NCBI GenBank assembly: GCA_016209015.1
Contig: JACQWY010000049.1
Location: forward strand, 1 to 64,000
DNA: 64,000 bases
Source: Gammaproteobacteria bacterium
GTDB taxonomy: Bacteria > Pseudomonadota > Gammaproteobacteria > Ga0077536
Reading direction: 5' to 3'
A model generated the notes under the pieces. It did no database searches. It saw nothing but the letters and a program-made list of their open reading frames with translations, and was not told the origin of the DNA. The translations under genes were made by a program, and so were the position numbers. Below are positions 40,540 to 50,210 of this stretch, piece by piece. Every line of letters starts with the position of its first letter. The stretch's first letter is position 1.

Positions 40540-43026
40540 TCAGGATCGCGAGGCCGCGCTGCGTGCGCCGCGGAAGTTCCGCTCGATCAGCGTCGGCTGG
40601 AGGGAGAGTTTCGCACGCAACCACTTGCCGAGCACGCGCGCCGCGACGCCCGGGGCCAGCAGCGAGCCCGGCGCTGAGACGAACTGCACCACTTCGAGAT
40701 AGCGCCGGTAGATGTCGGGGTCGTCGTGCATGGCCTCGAGAATGCGATCGATGTACCAGTTCTGCGCGCCGAAGTAGAACGGCCGCTTCTTCTCGACGTC
40801 CTTGATCCAGGGATAGCGCAGGTTCTGCTCGCGGATGACGGACCACACGAGGTCCTCGAGCTTCGCGACCTCGCGGTAGTAGTCGCGCACGAACGCGGCG
40901 TCGCGCGGCGCACCGGTTGCGAGCAGCTTGCGCAGCTCCGCGAGCTCGAGCAGCCCCTTCGTGATGCCGGCACCGGACACGGGATCCGCGCTCGACAGCG
41001 CGTCGCCCACCGCGACGAGGCCTGCCGGCAGGTTCGATTTCGATTCGTAGCGATAACGCTGCATCGTCGGGTAGCGGAAGTTGTAGACGGGCGAGATCGC
41101 CTCGAGCCCGTCGAGCTCCTCGCCGATCGTCGGCGAGGGCATGAGCCGCGCGAACTCGCGGAACTCCTCGGCGTTCCGCGGCGGCCGGTACATGTTGTAG
41201 CCGACGAGCGAGGTGATGAGCACGGTGCGCGAGCGATCGGCGTAGAACTGCGCGCAATAGTGCTCCTGGTACGGGCGATAGGCGTAACAGATGACCATCA
41301 CCTTGTCGCGCCAGGCGCGCTCCGGCGGCACGCGGTGCTGCATCGTCGAGTAGAAGCAGTTGATGCAGTCCTCGTCGAGCTCCGGCGCGCCGATGCCGAG
41401 GCGGTCGAGTATCCCCGGCACGGGCGTGTTCTTGCCCGCGCAGTCCGCGACGAATTCCGCCGGCAGCACCTCGGCGTGGCCGTCGTGCATGGCGACGACG
41501 CCGACGATGCTCCGGGTCGCCGGATCGAGCACGAGATCCTGCACCGCGGTCTCGTAGCGGTAGTCGATCTGCGGCTCGTCGTCGACGCGCCGCCGCACCG
41601 CCCATTCGAGGATCGGCCGCGCCGCGCAAACGATGTCGAGCCCGCTCTTCATCGGCTTCTTCCAGGAGCCGCCGAGCATCAGCCTGTACTGCTCGCCCAT
41701 GTCGACCTTGAATGCACCCGCCGCGACCATGTCGTCGACCACGCCCGGAAAGAGCGTTTCGATCTGCCGCTGGCCGGCGATGAGCAGATGATGCAGATGC
41801 CAGCCCTGCGCCGCGCCGTTGCGGCCTTCCTGGCGGCGGTGCACCGGGTCCTTCTCGAGGATGATCACTTTCTCGTAGTGTGCGCTGAGCGCCTTCGCGG
41901 TCGAGATGCCGATGATCGAGCCGCCGAGCACGACGGCCGTGCCCTTGCCGCGTGCGCGCAGCGCCCCGACGTCGGGGGACTGCAAGCCGCTGACCGCGGC
42001 CGTGGCCGTGCCGCGCACGCCGCTCGCGACGAACTTTTCGTAGTACAGATTCGGTTTGTGACAGCCGTGCGCGTCGAGCCAGGCGCGCGTCGCGTCGACC
42101 ATCGGCGCCGGACCGCAGAGATAGACGTCGCATTCGCCGCCCGCGAGGTCGGTCTCGGCGAGGAGCGCCGGGACGAGGCCGGTGCGTCCGGTCCACGCGG
42201 CATCCGCGTGCTGGACGATCGCCGACCACGTGAAATTCGGGGCGCGCGCCGCGAGCGTCGCGAGCCGGTCCGTCAGGACCAGGTCTTCGGCACGCGAGAC
42301 GCCGTAGTTCAGGCGAATCGGCTGCGTCGTGCCCTGGGCGACGAGGGCCTCCGCGATCGCGAGGATCGCGGAGAGCCCCGTGCCGCCCGCCATGAGGACG
42401 ATCGGCCGCACGGCATCGCGGACGTGGAAAGCCCCCTTCGGCGCGCGCAGCTCGACGAGATCGCCGGGCTGCGCACGCTCGCGGAGGTAATCGGACATCG
42501 TGCCCTCCGGCAGCAGCCGGATCAGGAACTCGAGCCGTCCGTCCTCACGCGCCGCATGCGCGAACGAGTAGCTCCGCCAGGCCGTCGTGCCGGGCACTTT
42601 CAAGTCCGCGAACTGCCCGGCCTTGAAATCGATCGGCTCCGTCACGTCGCGCGCGTCGAGCACGAGCAGCGCGCTAGTCGGCGACAGCCGCTCGACGCGT
42701 TCGACGCGCGCCGTGCCGACGACGAGGCGTGCGGCGTTCGCGCCGAGCGGATAGTCGAGATAGATCGTGCTGTCCGCGCTGACACGGGTCTGGCAGGTCA
42801 GCAGATAGCCCTTCGCCTTCTCGTCGGGGCTGAGCCCGATCGACTGGCCGTAGTCGTAGCGGCCCTCGGTGCAGCGCGCGACGCAGGTTCCGCACACGCC
42901 GGCCTGGCAGGCGCTGACGATCGGAATGCCGTTCGCTTCCGCCGCTTCGAGGACGGTCTGATCGGCGGCGACGCTCATGCTGCGCTCGACGCCGTCGGCG
43001 TAGCGCAGCGTGACGTGATGGCTCAT
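40540..43026 (-). CDS. Fused [2Fe-2S] ferredoxin / FNR-type reductase / flavin epoxidase-like monooxygenase
   Basis: 828 aa from ATG 43026. (1) Residues 1-95: plant-type ferredoxin with C40, C45, C48 and C78 (C-x4-C-x2-C-x29-C). (2) About 96-340: BenC-like reductase with FAD motif RSYS (151-154), NAD motif MAGGTGLSAI and YLCGPAPMV. (3) About 362-828: a FAD oxidoreductase with VLGGSIIGISTAKAL (367-380), ILEKD, GWHLHHLLIAGQRQIETLFPG (408-428) and GDALSSADPVSGAGITKG. The third part resembles flavin epoxidases/hydroxylases of the LasC/MonCI kind. The polypeptide could thus pass electrons from NAD(P)H to its own oxygenase flavin. Two epoxide-hydrolase-type genes flank it. The assignment of part 3 as an epoxidase is inference. 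Confidence 0.8.
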   Translation of the reverse strand: MSHHVTLRYADGVERSMSVAADQTVLEAAEANGIPIVSACQAGVCGTCVARCTEGRYDYGQSIGLSPDEKAKGYLLTCQTRVSADSTIYLDYPLGANAARLVVGTARVERVERLSPTSALLVLDARDVTEPIDFKAGQFADLKVPGTTAWRSYSFAHAAREDGRLEFLIRLLPEGTMSDYLRERAQPGDLVELRAPKGAFHVRDAVRPIVLMAGGTGLSAILAIAEALVAQGTTQPIRLNYGVSRAEDLVLTDRLATLAARAPNFTWSAIVQHADAAWTGRTGLVPALLAETDLAGGECDVYLCGPAPMVDATRAWLDAHGCHKPNLYYEKFVASGVRGTATAAVSGLQSPDVGALRARGKGTAVVLGGSIIGISTAKALSAHYEKVIILEKDPVHRRQEGRNGAAQGWHLHHLLIAGQRQIETLFPGVVDDMVAAGAFKVDMGEQYRLMLGGSWKKPMKSGLDIVCAARPILEWAVRRRVDDEPQIDYRYETAVQDLVLDPATRSIVGVVAMHDGHAEVLPAEFVADCAGKNTPVPGILDRLGIGAPELDEDCINCFYSTMQHRVPPERAWRDKVMVICYAYRPYQEHYCAQFYADRSRTVLITSLVGYNMYRPPRNAEEFREFARLMPSPTIGEELDGLEAISPVYNFRYPTMQRYRYESKSNLPAGLVAVGDALSSADPVSGAGITKGLLELAELRKLLATGAPRDAAFVRDYYREVAKLEDLVWSVIREQNLRYPWIKDVEKKRPFYFGAQNWYIDRILEAMHDDPDIYRRYLEVVQFVSAPGSLLAPGVAARVLGKWLRAKLSLQPTLIERNFRGARSAASRS

Positions 43027-43132
43027 GGTGGGTCTCCGGGTGGACGGGACTGCAGTGTCGAATTCGCGCGGCGCACGGGCCATCGCGCATTGCGGGGACG
43101 GCGCGCGCTCTTTCGGGGGAGCGCGCCCGTGC

Positions 43133-43534
43133 TCAGAGCTGCATGCCGCTCTCGCGCACGAACGTCGCGAGATCGAAGTAGTCGCTGAAGCGCGCGATGC
43201 GTCCCCCTGCGATCACGAACACGCCCGTGACCGGCAGCGCGACGCGATTGCCGTTCGCCATGAGGAAGCGATCGATGCGTTCGGCGAGCACGAGATCCGG
43301 GCCCGCGGCAAGCGTGATCACCTCGAGCTCGGCTTCCACGAACGCGCCGAGGAACGCTTCGAAGATCGCCCGGATCGCCGGCGCGCCGACGATCGGCTCC
43401 ACGGGCACGTTGTGATAGACGGCGTCCTCGGTGAAGAAGCTCATCAGGTGATCGAGATTGCGGATCCGCCAGGCGTCGAGGAAGCCGCGGACGATGGTTT
43501 CGGCCTCGGCGGCCGTGGTGCTGGGTGTGCTCAT
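43133..43534 (-). CDS. Limonene-1,2-epoxide hydrolase / SnoaL-like fold protein
   Basis: 133 aa, a curved alpha+beta barrel family. Compared with limonene epoxide hydrolase, the Tyr-x-Asn pair (YHN, Y40/N42) and the Asp-Arg-Asp triad (R86 and D88 in ERID, D118 in SDYFD) are in place, in the correct spacing, so epoxide hydrolysis is plausible rather than a mere SnoaL fold. First gene of the minus-strand run ending with the alpha/beta epoxide hydrolase; 106 bp separate it from the fused oxidoreductase. Confidence 0.85.
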   Translation of the reverse strand: MSTPSTTAAEAETIVRGFLDAWRIRNLDHLMSFFTEDAVYHNVPVEPIVGAPAIRAIFEAFLGAFVEAELEVITLAAGPDLVLAERIDRFLMANGNRVALPVTGVFVIAGGRIARFSDYFDLATFVRESGMQL

Positions 43535-43619
43535 GACGGGATCCTCTTGTGCTCCTGCTTCATGGGTTGCCGTAATCGATGCATATCAGGAAGGGCTCGG
43601 CCGCTGACGCCACCCAACG

Positions 43620-43645
43620 GTCGTCCCGGCCTTCGCCGGGACGAC
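43620..43645. repeat. REP-like hairpin (GTCGTCCCGGC-CTTC-GCCGGGACGAC)
   Basis: A perfect 11-bp stem, 43620-43630 with 43635-43645, loop CTTC. It shares the GTCGTCCCGGC arm with the 275-bp repeat units at 30150-31050 and lies between the epoxide-hydrolase-type and SDR genes. Confidence 0.7.
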
Positions 43646-43743
43646 GAGCCAGTGGCGCCATCGGCGGCGTCATCATGCCGGGCGACGCGCTTGCGCAGCG
43701 ATCACCCGAGGCAAGGCGGGGGAGCCCCGACTGCCGTGTGAAT

Positions 43744-44505
43744 TCACTGCGCCACATACCCGCCATCGACGGCGAGCGCATGTCCGGTGACGAAGGCCGC
43801 CTCGCTGCCCGCGAGCCAGATCGCCGCCGCCGCCGCTTCGTCCGCCGTGCCGAGCCGCGCCATCGGCTTCAGGGCGAGCAGCGCGGGACGCAGCGCCGGC
43901 TCGGCCTCGACGAGACGATCGAGCATCGGCGTGTCGATCATCCCGGGACAGACGGCGTTCACGCGCACGCCCGCTTTCGCGACCGCGATGGCCACGGATT
44001 TCACGAGGCCGACGACGGCGTGTTTGCTCGCGACGTAGGGCGTGAGGCCGGCGGCGCCGACGAGGCCGGCGACGGACGCGGTCGCGACGATCGCCCCGCT
44101 GCCGCGCTCCACCATGCCGGGCAGCACGGCGCGCATCGCGCGCCAGATGCCCGCGACGTTGATGTCGAGCACGGACAGGAATTCGGCTTCGCTGACTTCC
44201 CAGGGCGCGGCGAGGGTGCCCTCGATGCCGGCGTTCGCGAACAGGATGTCGGGTGGGCCGTGGCGCTCGCGGGCGAGCGCGGCGAGCGCTTCGAGATCCG
44301 CGCTCACGCGCACGTCGCAGCGGCGGACCGCGAGCGTCGCGCCGGCCGCTTCCAGCTCGCCCGCCGTCGCGGCGAGCCGTTCCTCCGCGACATCGCCGAG
44401 CACGAGCTTCGCGCCGCGCGCCGCGGCAGCGAACGCGATGGCCCGCCCGATACCGGTCGCGGCCCCCGTGATGATCACCGACTTGCCGGCATAGCCGCCG
44501 TTCAC
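43744..44505 (-). CDS. Short-chain dehydrogenase/reductase (SDR, classical)
   Basis: 253 aa. Rossmann motif GAATGIG (14-20), NAG in ILFANAGIEG, the catalytic Ser in ATASVAG, Tyr-x3-Lys in YVASKHA and the C-terminal GHALAVDGGYVAQ. D38 in LGDVAEER after strand 2 indicates NAD(H) preference. Classical SDRs oxidise or reduce secondary alcohols; in context a diol or hydroxy product of the epoxide-metabolising operon just downstream is a reasonable substrate, by inference. Confidence 0.9.
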   Translation of the reverse strand: MNGGYAGKSVIITGAATGIGRAIAFAAAARGAKLVLGDVAEERLAATAGELEAAGATLAVRRCDVRVSADLEALAALARERHGPPDILFANAGIEGTLAAPWEVSEAEFLSVLDINVAGIWRAMRAVLPGMVERGSGAIVATASVAGLVGAAGLTPYVASKHAVVGLVKSVAIAVAKAGVRVNAVCPGMIDTPMLDRLVEAEPALRPALLALKPMARLGTADEAAAAAIWLAGSEAAFVTGHALAVDGGYVAQ

Positions 44506-44635
44506 GCGAATCTCCTGGCGCCGTCACGCATCGCCGCACTCCCGCTGATTGTGTCGCGAGAGGATTCCCGAAGGCGCGGCGCGCCGGTATCACGCAATCC
44601 GGGGGCCGGGACCGCGCATCAGGGGGAGGGCGGCT

Positions 44636-45277
44636 TCACTCGATGAGGCGCTGGCGGAGCGCGATCGCGACGGCGTGTGCGCGATCCGCGGCCCCGAGCT
44701 TGTCGTAGAGGTTCTTCAGGTGGGATTTCACGGTCTCTTCGGTGATCGACAGCGTGCGTGCGATGAGCTTGTTGCTCTTGCCCTCGGCGAGGTATTCGAG
44801 GACCTGCATCTCGCGCAGCGACAGCCCGCGCCGGGCATCCGCGCTGCGGGCGTCGTGCGCGAGGCGTTTGAGGAGCGGCATGGTCACTTCGGCCTGCAGG
44901 TAGCCGGCGCCGGAGGCGACCGCCCGCACGGCGCGCAGCAGATCGGGCTTGGAGGCGCTCTTCAGCAGATAGCCGCGCGCACCCGCATTCATCGTCTCCC
45001 AGACATAGGCCGCGTTGTCGTACATCGTGAAGACGACGATGCCGGTGGCGGGCAGTGCCTTGCCGATCTCGGCGATCGCCGAGAGGCCGCTCTGGCCGGG
45101 CATTTTCAGATCCATGACCACGACGTCGGGCCGCGTCTCGAGCACGAGCGCGATGCCGCCCGCCGCGTCGCCGCTCTGGCCGACGACGCTGATGTCGGGC
45201 TCGGCATCGAGCATCGCGGCGACCGCTTCGCGCAGCACGTGGTGATCGTCGACGAGCACCGTGCGTATCGTCTTCAT
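44636..45277 (-). CDS. NarL/FixJ-family response regulator
   Basis: 213 aa. Receiver domain with the acidic pocket D10/D11, phosphoacceptor D56 (VVVMDLKMPG) and the switch Thr/Lys regions (VFTMYDN, LLKSASKP), then a LuxR-type HTH (LSLREMQVLEYLAEGKSNKLIARTLSITEETVKSHLKNLYDKL). It starts 7 bp after the histidine kinase stop, so both are made from one transcript. Target genes not visible; the divergent 1177-aa gene is a candidate. Confidence 0.93.
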   Translation of the reverse strand: MKTIRTVLVDDHHVLREAVAAMLDAEPDISVVGQSGDAAGGIALVLETRPDVVVMDLKMPGQSGLSAIAEIGKALPATGIVVFTMYDNAAYVWETMNAGARGYLLKSASKPDLLRAVRAVASGAGYLQAEVTMPLLKRLAHDARSADARRGLSLREMQVLEYLAEGKSNKLIARTLSITEETVKSHLKNLYDKLGAADRAHAVAIALRQRLIE

Positions 45278-45284
45278 CGTCTCC

Positions 45285-46502
45285 TCACTCCGGCAGTCGG
45301 ACCTCGATCCGCGTGCCGGCCCCGGGCGCGGTGTCGAGTGTGAACGTTCCGCCGAGCGCTTCCGCGCGCTCGCGCATGGTCAGGAGACCGAGGTGCCCGG
45401 CGGGCACGCGCGTCGGGTCGAAACCGCAGCCGTCGTCGGCGATGCGCAGCACGAAGCCGCCCTCGGCCGGCGCGAGCTTCACTTCGACGTGCTGCGCGCG
45501 CGCGTGCTTGCGCACGTTGCGCAACGCTTCCTGGACGAGGCGGAACAATACCGCATCCTGCCCCGAGCGGCGCGCGCGGAGCGCCGGATCGATCTGCGCG
45601 ACGAGCGCGAAAGGTAGTGTCGCGCGCAGGTTCGCGAGATATTCCTGCAGCGCCTCGAAGAGCCCGAGATCGTCGAGCACGGTCGGCCTGAGCTCGTTCA
45701 TCAGCCGCCGCACGTCCTGCGTGCACTCGCGTGCTTCGTGGGCGAGGCCTTCGAGCGTCGCGGCGAGTCCGGGCTCCGCCGCCTCCGCGCAGCGATCGAT
45801 GCCCTGCTGCAGCGTGAACAGACGCCCGCCCATCTGGTCGTGCAGATCGCCGGCGAGGCGCTGCCGCTCGTCCTCCTGCGCACGGATCAGGCGATGCAGG
45901 AGCAGCCGCGTCTCGTCGCGCGCGAGCGCGAGCGCGTCCGCCTGCGCCACCGCGAGCTCGAGATTGCGGCGCGCCCAGCCCGCGAACGTCGCCCCGAGCA
46001 CGGCCGCGAAGCCGAGGTAGAAGAGCGTCAGGAGCAGCGTTTCGAAGCCCGCGCCCGGCACGAGCACGAACAAGGCGCCGGCCAGACTCACGTTCAAGGC
46101 CGTCACCGCGAGCGTCACGCGCAGCCCGAAGCGGAACGCCGCCGTCAGCGCCGTGAAGTACATCAGCGTGAAGAACGGCGATTCGATGCCGCCGCTCGCA
46201 TACGTCAGGAAGAAGCCCGTGAGCGAATCGCAGACCGTCGCCGCCGCCGAGGTCGCGCGGATGCGGTGGCCGTGCCGCACCCGCCAGTTCACGACGACGT
46301 CGTAGAGGAGCGCGCCGATGCCTATCGTCCAGGCGAGATGCGACGCCGTGCCGACATAAATCAGACGCGCGAAGTAGGCGAGGATCGCGGCTTCGCGCAG
46401 CCAGCAGATCTCCTGCTCGATGCGTTGGAGATGGGCGTGGGTCTCGCCCGCCGTAGTAACGTCGTGGGGCTCGAGATGCACGGCGGTCGTAGAATGGTCC
46501 AT
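45285..46502 (-). CDS. Membrane sensor histidine kinase (HisKA_3, NarX/DegS/DesK type)
   Basis: 405 aa. Six or so N-terminal membrane segments (about 38-175) with no large periplasmic loop, so it probably senses within the membrane. A coiled linker leads to the H box RLAGDLHDQMGGRLF with H221, then HATPase_c (RNVRKHARAQHVEVKL, IADDGCGFDPTR, GHLGLLTMRERAEALGGTFTLDTAPGAGTRIEVRLP). Upstream partner of the NarL-type regulator. Divergent from the 1177-aa protein gene, sharing a 174-bp control region. Confidence 0.92.
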   Translation of the reverse strand: MDHSTTAVHLEPHDVTTAGETHAHLQRIEQEICWLREAAILAYFARLIYVGTASHLAWTIGIGALLYDVVVNWRVRHGHRIRATSAAATVCDSLTGFFLTYASGGIESPFFTLMYFTALTAAFRFGLRVTLAVTALNVSLAGALFVLVPGAGFETLLLTLFYLGFAAVLGATFAGWARRNLELAVAQADALALARDETRLLLHRLIRAQEDERQRLAGDLHDQMGGRLFTLQQGIDRCAEAAEPGLAATLEGLAHEARECTQDVRRLMNELRPTVLDDLGLFEALQEYLANLRATLPFALVAQIDPALRARRSGQDAVLFRLVQEALRNVRKHARAQHVEVKLAPAEGGFVLRIADDGCGFDPTRVPAGHLGLLTMRERAEALGGTFTLDTAPGAGTRIEVRLPE

Positions 46503-46676
46503 GGCTTTAGTGGGCTACGGATCCGGCGCCGGGGTCAAGTCCGCAGCATTGCGCATACGGGATTCCGTCGCTCCGAACATTTCCACGCGTACCCGTGAGG
46601 AACATGGATTACGATGCGGAGCTGAGGCCGCCGGGGCGCACGTCGCCGGTTCAGACTCAAGGATCGAGGAAGCAAG
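46503..46676. promoter_or_regulatory. Divergent control region, kinase / 1177-aa protein
   Basis: 174 bp between divergent starts. GAGGAAG at 46667-46673 gives a normal ribosome site for the plus-strand gene at 46677. No clear operator repeat was identified; promoters for both genes must lie here. Confidence 0.4.
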
Positions 46677-49600
46677 ATGAATGCGAAGCAGGTTTCGTTG
46701 TCCGGCGCGCTGATCGCGGCGCTCATCGTCTTTGCCTATATGCACATGCCGTCCGAGGCGCCGCGCCCGGCCAAGGCGCAGGTCCCGCCCGCGCATGTCG
46801 TGCCCGCTCGGGCGGTGGCCGGGGAGGAGCCGCCCGCGCCCGACTGGTTCGCGGCCGCTACATTGCCGCCGCGGTTCGTCGCCCCCGTTTCCGCGTGGAC
46901 GGTGCGCGAGATGGCGGATTACGCGAAAGTGCTCGGCGGCAGCCGCTTCGATATCCTCGTGGTACCCGGTCAGGTGCAGGCCTTGGGTTACGATCGGGCG
47001 ACACGCTCGCTCGCCAGTGCGCTGCTCGCCCGGAGCATAGGAATTGCCGCGTCGATCGAGATGCCCGATCCCTATCTCGTAGCGCGGGCGCTTGGTGAGG
47101 GTCGACGCACCTACGAGGCGCACGACGTCCAGACGCTCGCTGCTGCGCTCGGCGTCCACCGCATCGTGGAACTGCACCTCGGACACGATCGCAGCGATGC
47201 GCTGGTCGTCACGGTGACCTCGCAGATGGCTGGTGTGCCGATGATCCGTCGCACGTTCAAATCGGCGCCCCTCGCGGCGTCGGATTTCGCTGTCGCGGCC
47301 TTCGAAACGTTGTTGCCGCAAATCCTCGAGTTCCTCGGGCTCCATGATTCCGGGACTGCCGCGACCGAGACCGGCGCACTCAGTGCGGATCCGCTGCCTG
47401 CTTCACCGCTGGCATTCTTCACTGCCGACGGCGGCGCTGCCCGCCACTGCTATGTCGAGCTCGCACTGCGGCGGCTCACACCGGCCCGCAGCGCCCGCGT
47501 CGCCGAGACATTTGCGGAGAAGGCGTATCTGAGCCTCACCGGGCTGGCGCACGGGGCCCCCGAATATCGTGCGCTGCGAGCCCGGACGCTGGCCGCTCTC
47601 GGTTATCGCGCCGCGGCGCTGCGGGAACTCGGCGCGCCGCGCACCGAAGAGGAAAAGGCGGTCGTCGCTCATCTCGAAGGCAATCTGCCGGCAGTGCGCG
47701 CACTCGCGGCTGCCGAGAAGAACCCTCTGAAACGTCTGCTCGCAGAAGGCGATGCGAACGAATTGGGCCAGGCTTACGACGTCATCGAGAAAGAGGATTC
47801 CAAGCGATCTGTCGAGGATCTCAGGCTCCCCGGGCGGATCTGGCCGAACCTCGCGTGGCGCGCGTTTTCGGACTGGGACGGCTGGTCGCAGTACGACAAT
47901 GCATGGCTCAAGCAGATCCTCGACCTCGAGTTCCCGATACCCGGCTATGCCATCGCCGACTTGACGGGTGGTGCGGTCGAGATCGGCGATGAAGCGCGAC
48001 TGCGACGCACGCTCGACGAATCGGTTCGCAATCATGGCCGCAAGATCCTCGAAGCCTTGCCCCGCACAGGCTGTTGCACGTGGCATCCCGGGCGGCCCGA
48101 AGCGCGCGACTACATGGATCTGCTGCAGGCAATCGGAGACGACGACCTGCTGCGCCGAATCGCCTTCTACACTCAGATGCAGGGCAGGCCGGAGAGCGCG
48201 ATCGAGTACGCGAATTCGCTCGATGCCGTTTACCGCGGGCATCCCTACTATGCGCTCCTGCGCGCCATCGCCGAGTTGGCGCAGGCCAAGGAGGAAGCGG
48301 GCGCTGCGGCCGAGGGGCTGTTCCAATCGAGCCACGAAGCGGCGACGAGCGCGATCTATTGGGAGCAGGGCCAGTCCCGCGTTGCCGCCGACGCATTCGC
48401 CCTCCTCGCCGATCTGCACAGCACCGTGCCGAGCTTTCGGGACAATCCCTATGCGCGCGACCTGCCTTTCCACCCCGACTATCCCACATCCTTCGACGCC
48501 GAAGATGCCGCGCAGCAGATCGCCGTTCACACGGCAGCCCTGGACAACTCCATTTCGAACTTCGCGCCGGTCGAATGGGTGCTGTACGACTACGAGCGGG
48601 ACCCGGCAACCCGTGACGAGCGCACCCAGGCGCTGCTGAAGAGCATCGAATCGCGGTTCATCGGTAATCCGGCGCGAGGCGAGCTGCTCGCGAAGAAAGC
48701 GCTCGCTGCGGACGATCGGGACAGTGCGATGAAGCACGATCGTGAGAATATCGAAGTCGCTCCGGGTTACTGGCCTTCCTACATGGCACTGGGAACGCTG
48801 CTCGTGCAGGACGCGAGACCCGATGAGGCGGCGCGCGTATTCGCCTCCTTCCCGGGCTTCCGGGCCGATTCCCACGTACATCCCGTGGCCCTTGCGAACT
48901 ACGCGTTCGAGTCGGGATCGAAATTGTTCCTGACGGGACATCTGGAACTCGCAAGGCCGCTGTACGAGATAGCGGCTCGGCGGGATACGGGCGCGGCTGC
49001 GGAGCTCACGAGCCGGGTCCGGCTGTACCTGCTCGACGGTAAGCTGGCCAAGGCCCTGCAGACGCAGTTCGAGCTCGCTCAGCACTATCGCAGCCCCCAT
49101 CAATATCGCGATTACCTGGCCCTGTTGTTCGCGGGCGGGCATGCGCCGGAAGCCTGGGCCGGTTTCAACGCACTCGTTCTGCGTGAACCCTACCCACAGT
49201 TCTGGGAAGCGGCGGCGGTCGGCCACCACCGGGAAGGCATCTCGCCCGCAGCGCTCACCGCCTGGGCTCAGGACGCGAAATACGCGAATTACGGGGATCA
49301 CCGCGGGTGGCCGGCGGCCTATCTGCTGCGCTACTGGATCACGGATCGCACTCCTCCGGCTGAACTGGCCGCGACGTTGAACGAGCTCGACATGCCGACG
49401 TGGCAGCTCGAAAACGAATGGCGCCACGTCGCGCGGCCGCGCAAGCACGAGGATCTCCAGACGGTCGTCGGCCCGCTGGGTGAATTCGCCACCTCCGAGG
49501 GCGCCGTCCTGCCCCTGCATATGTTCGACGCGACGCCGAAGCATCGCGTCAAGTCCGACCTGGCGTATTTCAGTGCGGCGTTTCGCGCCTATTCCGACGG

Positions 49601-50210
49601 CGACTATTCCGCCGCGCTGAAGACGTTCGAGGAGGCGGCGGCGGTCTACGATCTGACGTTGGCCGACTTCCGCTACATGCTGCCGTATTTCGCGCTCGCT
49701 GCCTCGCGTGCCTCGAATACCTCGACCATCGAGCGAATTCTCGCGAAGATTCCGCCGACTCAGCGGGAATTCGACTATCTGCTCGGGAAATCGATCATCG
49801 CAGTGACCTACCACGATGCCGCCGGCGCGCTGCGCGATTTCACGCTCGCCCGATACCGCCGGCCCCCCACCGACGAACGTCCGTTCCTCACGCATTACAC
49901 CTACGGCGACATCGGAGTGCGGCTCGCCGAGCTCTCGGGCGATGCCGCCATCGGAGCCATCACGCTGGAGTGGTCGCGTGCCTGCATGCGGCTCGAACCC
50001 TGGCAGGCCTGGCCCTACGGCGTGACGGCGAAGCTCACCGACGACGTGACGGAGCGCAAGCGCGCGCTTGCGATGCTGCAGTATCTCGATCCGGGATCGG
50101 CGCGTCTCTCGACGTTCCCGAAGAAGGAGATCGACGCAGCAGTCGGGCAATTCGGAGGCGTGAACCCGTTCCTCGCACTGAAGCAACACGTGCCGGAGCT
50201 CGAGCTCTGA
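46677..50210 (+). CDS. Large TPR-like protein with N-terminal membrane anchor, unknown function
   Basis: 1177 aa. A hydrophobic segment (about 8-22, LSGALIAALIVFAYM) not followed by a clear cleavage site suggests an anchored periplasmic protein. The rest is mostly helical with TPR-like patches (KALAADDRDSAMKHDRENIEVAPGYWPSYMALGTLLVQDARPDEAARVFASF; YSDGDYSAALKTFEEAAAVYDLTLADF). No enzymatic motif recognised. Base and codon use are a little less GC-extreme than in the neighbours. It is divergent from, and so possibly controlled by, the two-component system. Not assignable to a family from sequence alone. Confidence 0.7.
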   Translation: MNAKQVSLSGALIAALIVFAYMHMPSEAPRPAKAQVPPAHVVPARAVAGEEPPAPDWFAAATLPPRFVAPVSAWTVREMADYAKVLGGSRFDILVVPGQVQALGYDRATRSLASALLARSIGIAASIEMPDPYLVARALGEGRRTYEAHDVQTLAAALGVHRIVELHLGHDRSDALVVTVTSQMAGVPMIRRTFKSAPLAASDFAVAAFETLLPQILEFLGLHDSGTAATETGALSADPLPASPLAFFTADGGAARHCYVELALRRLTPARSARVAETFAEKAYLSLTGLAHGAPEYRALRARTLAALGYRAAALRELGAPRTEEEKAVVAHLEGNLPAVRALAAAEKNPLKRLLAEGDANELGQAYDVIEKEDSKRSVEDLRLPGRIWPNLAWRAFSDWDGWSQYDNAWLKQILDLEFPIPGYAIADLTGGAVEIGDEARLRRTLDESVRNHGRKILEALPRTGCCTWHPGRPEARDYMDLLQAIGDDDLLRRIAFYTQMQGRPESAIEYANSLDAVYRGHPYYALLRAIAELAQAKEEAGAAAEGLFQSSHEAATSAIYWEQGQSRVAADAFALLADLHSTVPSFRDNPYARDLPFHPDYPTSFDAEDAAQQIAVHTAALDNSISNFAPVEWVLYDYERDPATRDERTQALLKSIESRFIGNPARGELLAKKALAADDRDSAMKHDRENIEVAPGYWPSYMALGTLLVQDARPDEAARVFASFPGFRADSHVHPVALANYAFESGSKLFLTGHLELARPLYEIAARRDTGAAAELTSRVRLYLLDGKLAKALQTQFELAQHYRSPHQYRDYLALLFAGGHAPEAWAGFNALVLREPYPQFWEAAAVGHHREGISPAALTAWAQDAKYANYGDHRGWPAAYLLRYWITDRTPPAELAATLNELDMPTWQLENEWRHVARPRKHEDLQTVVGPLGEFATSEGAVLPLHMFDATPKHRVKSDLAYFSAAFRAYSDGDYSAALKTFEEAAAVYDLTLADFRYMLPYFALAASRASNTSTIERILAKIPPTQREFDYLLGKSIIAVTYHDAAGALRDFTLARYRRPPTDERPFLTHYTYGDIGVRLAELSGDAAIGAITLEWSRACMRLEPWQAWPYGVTAKLTDDVTERKRALAMLQYLDPGSARLSTFPKKEIDAAVGQFGGVNPFLALKQHVPELEL

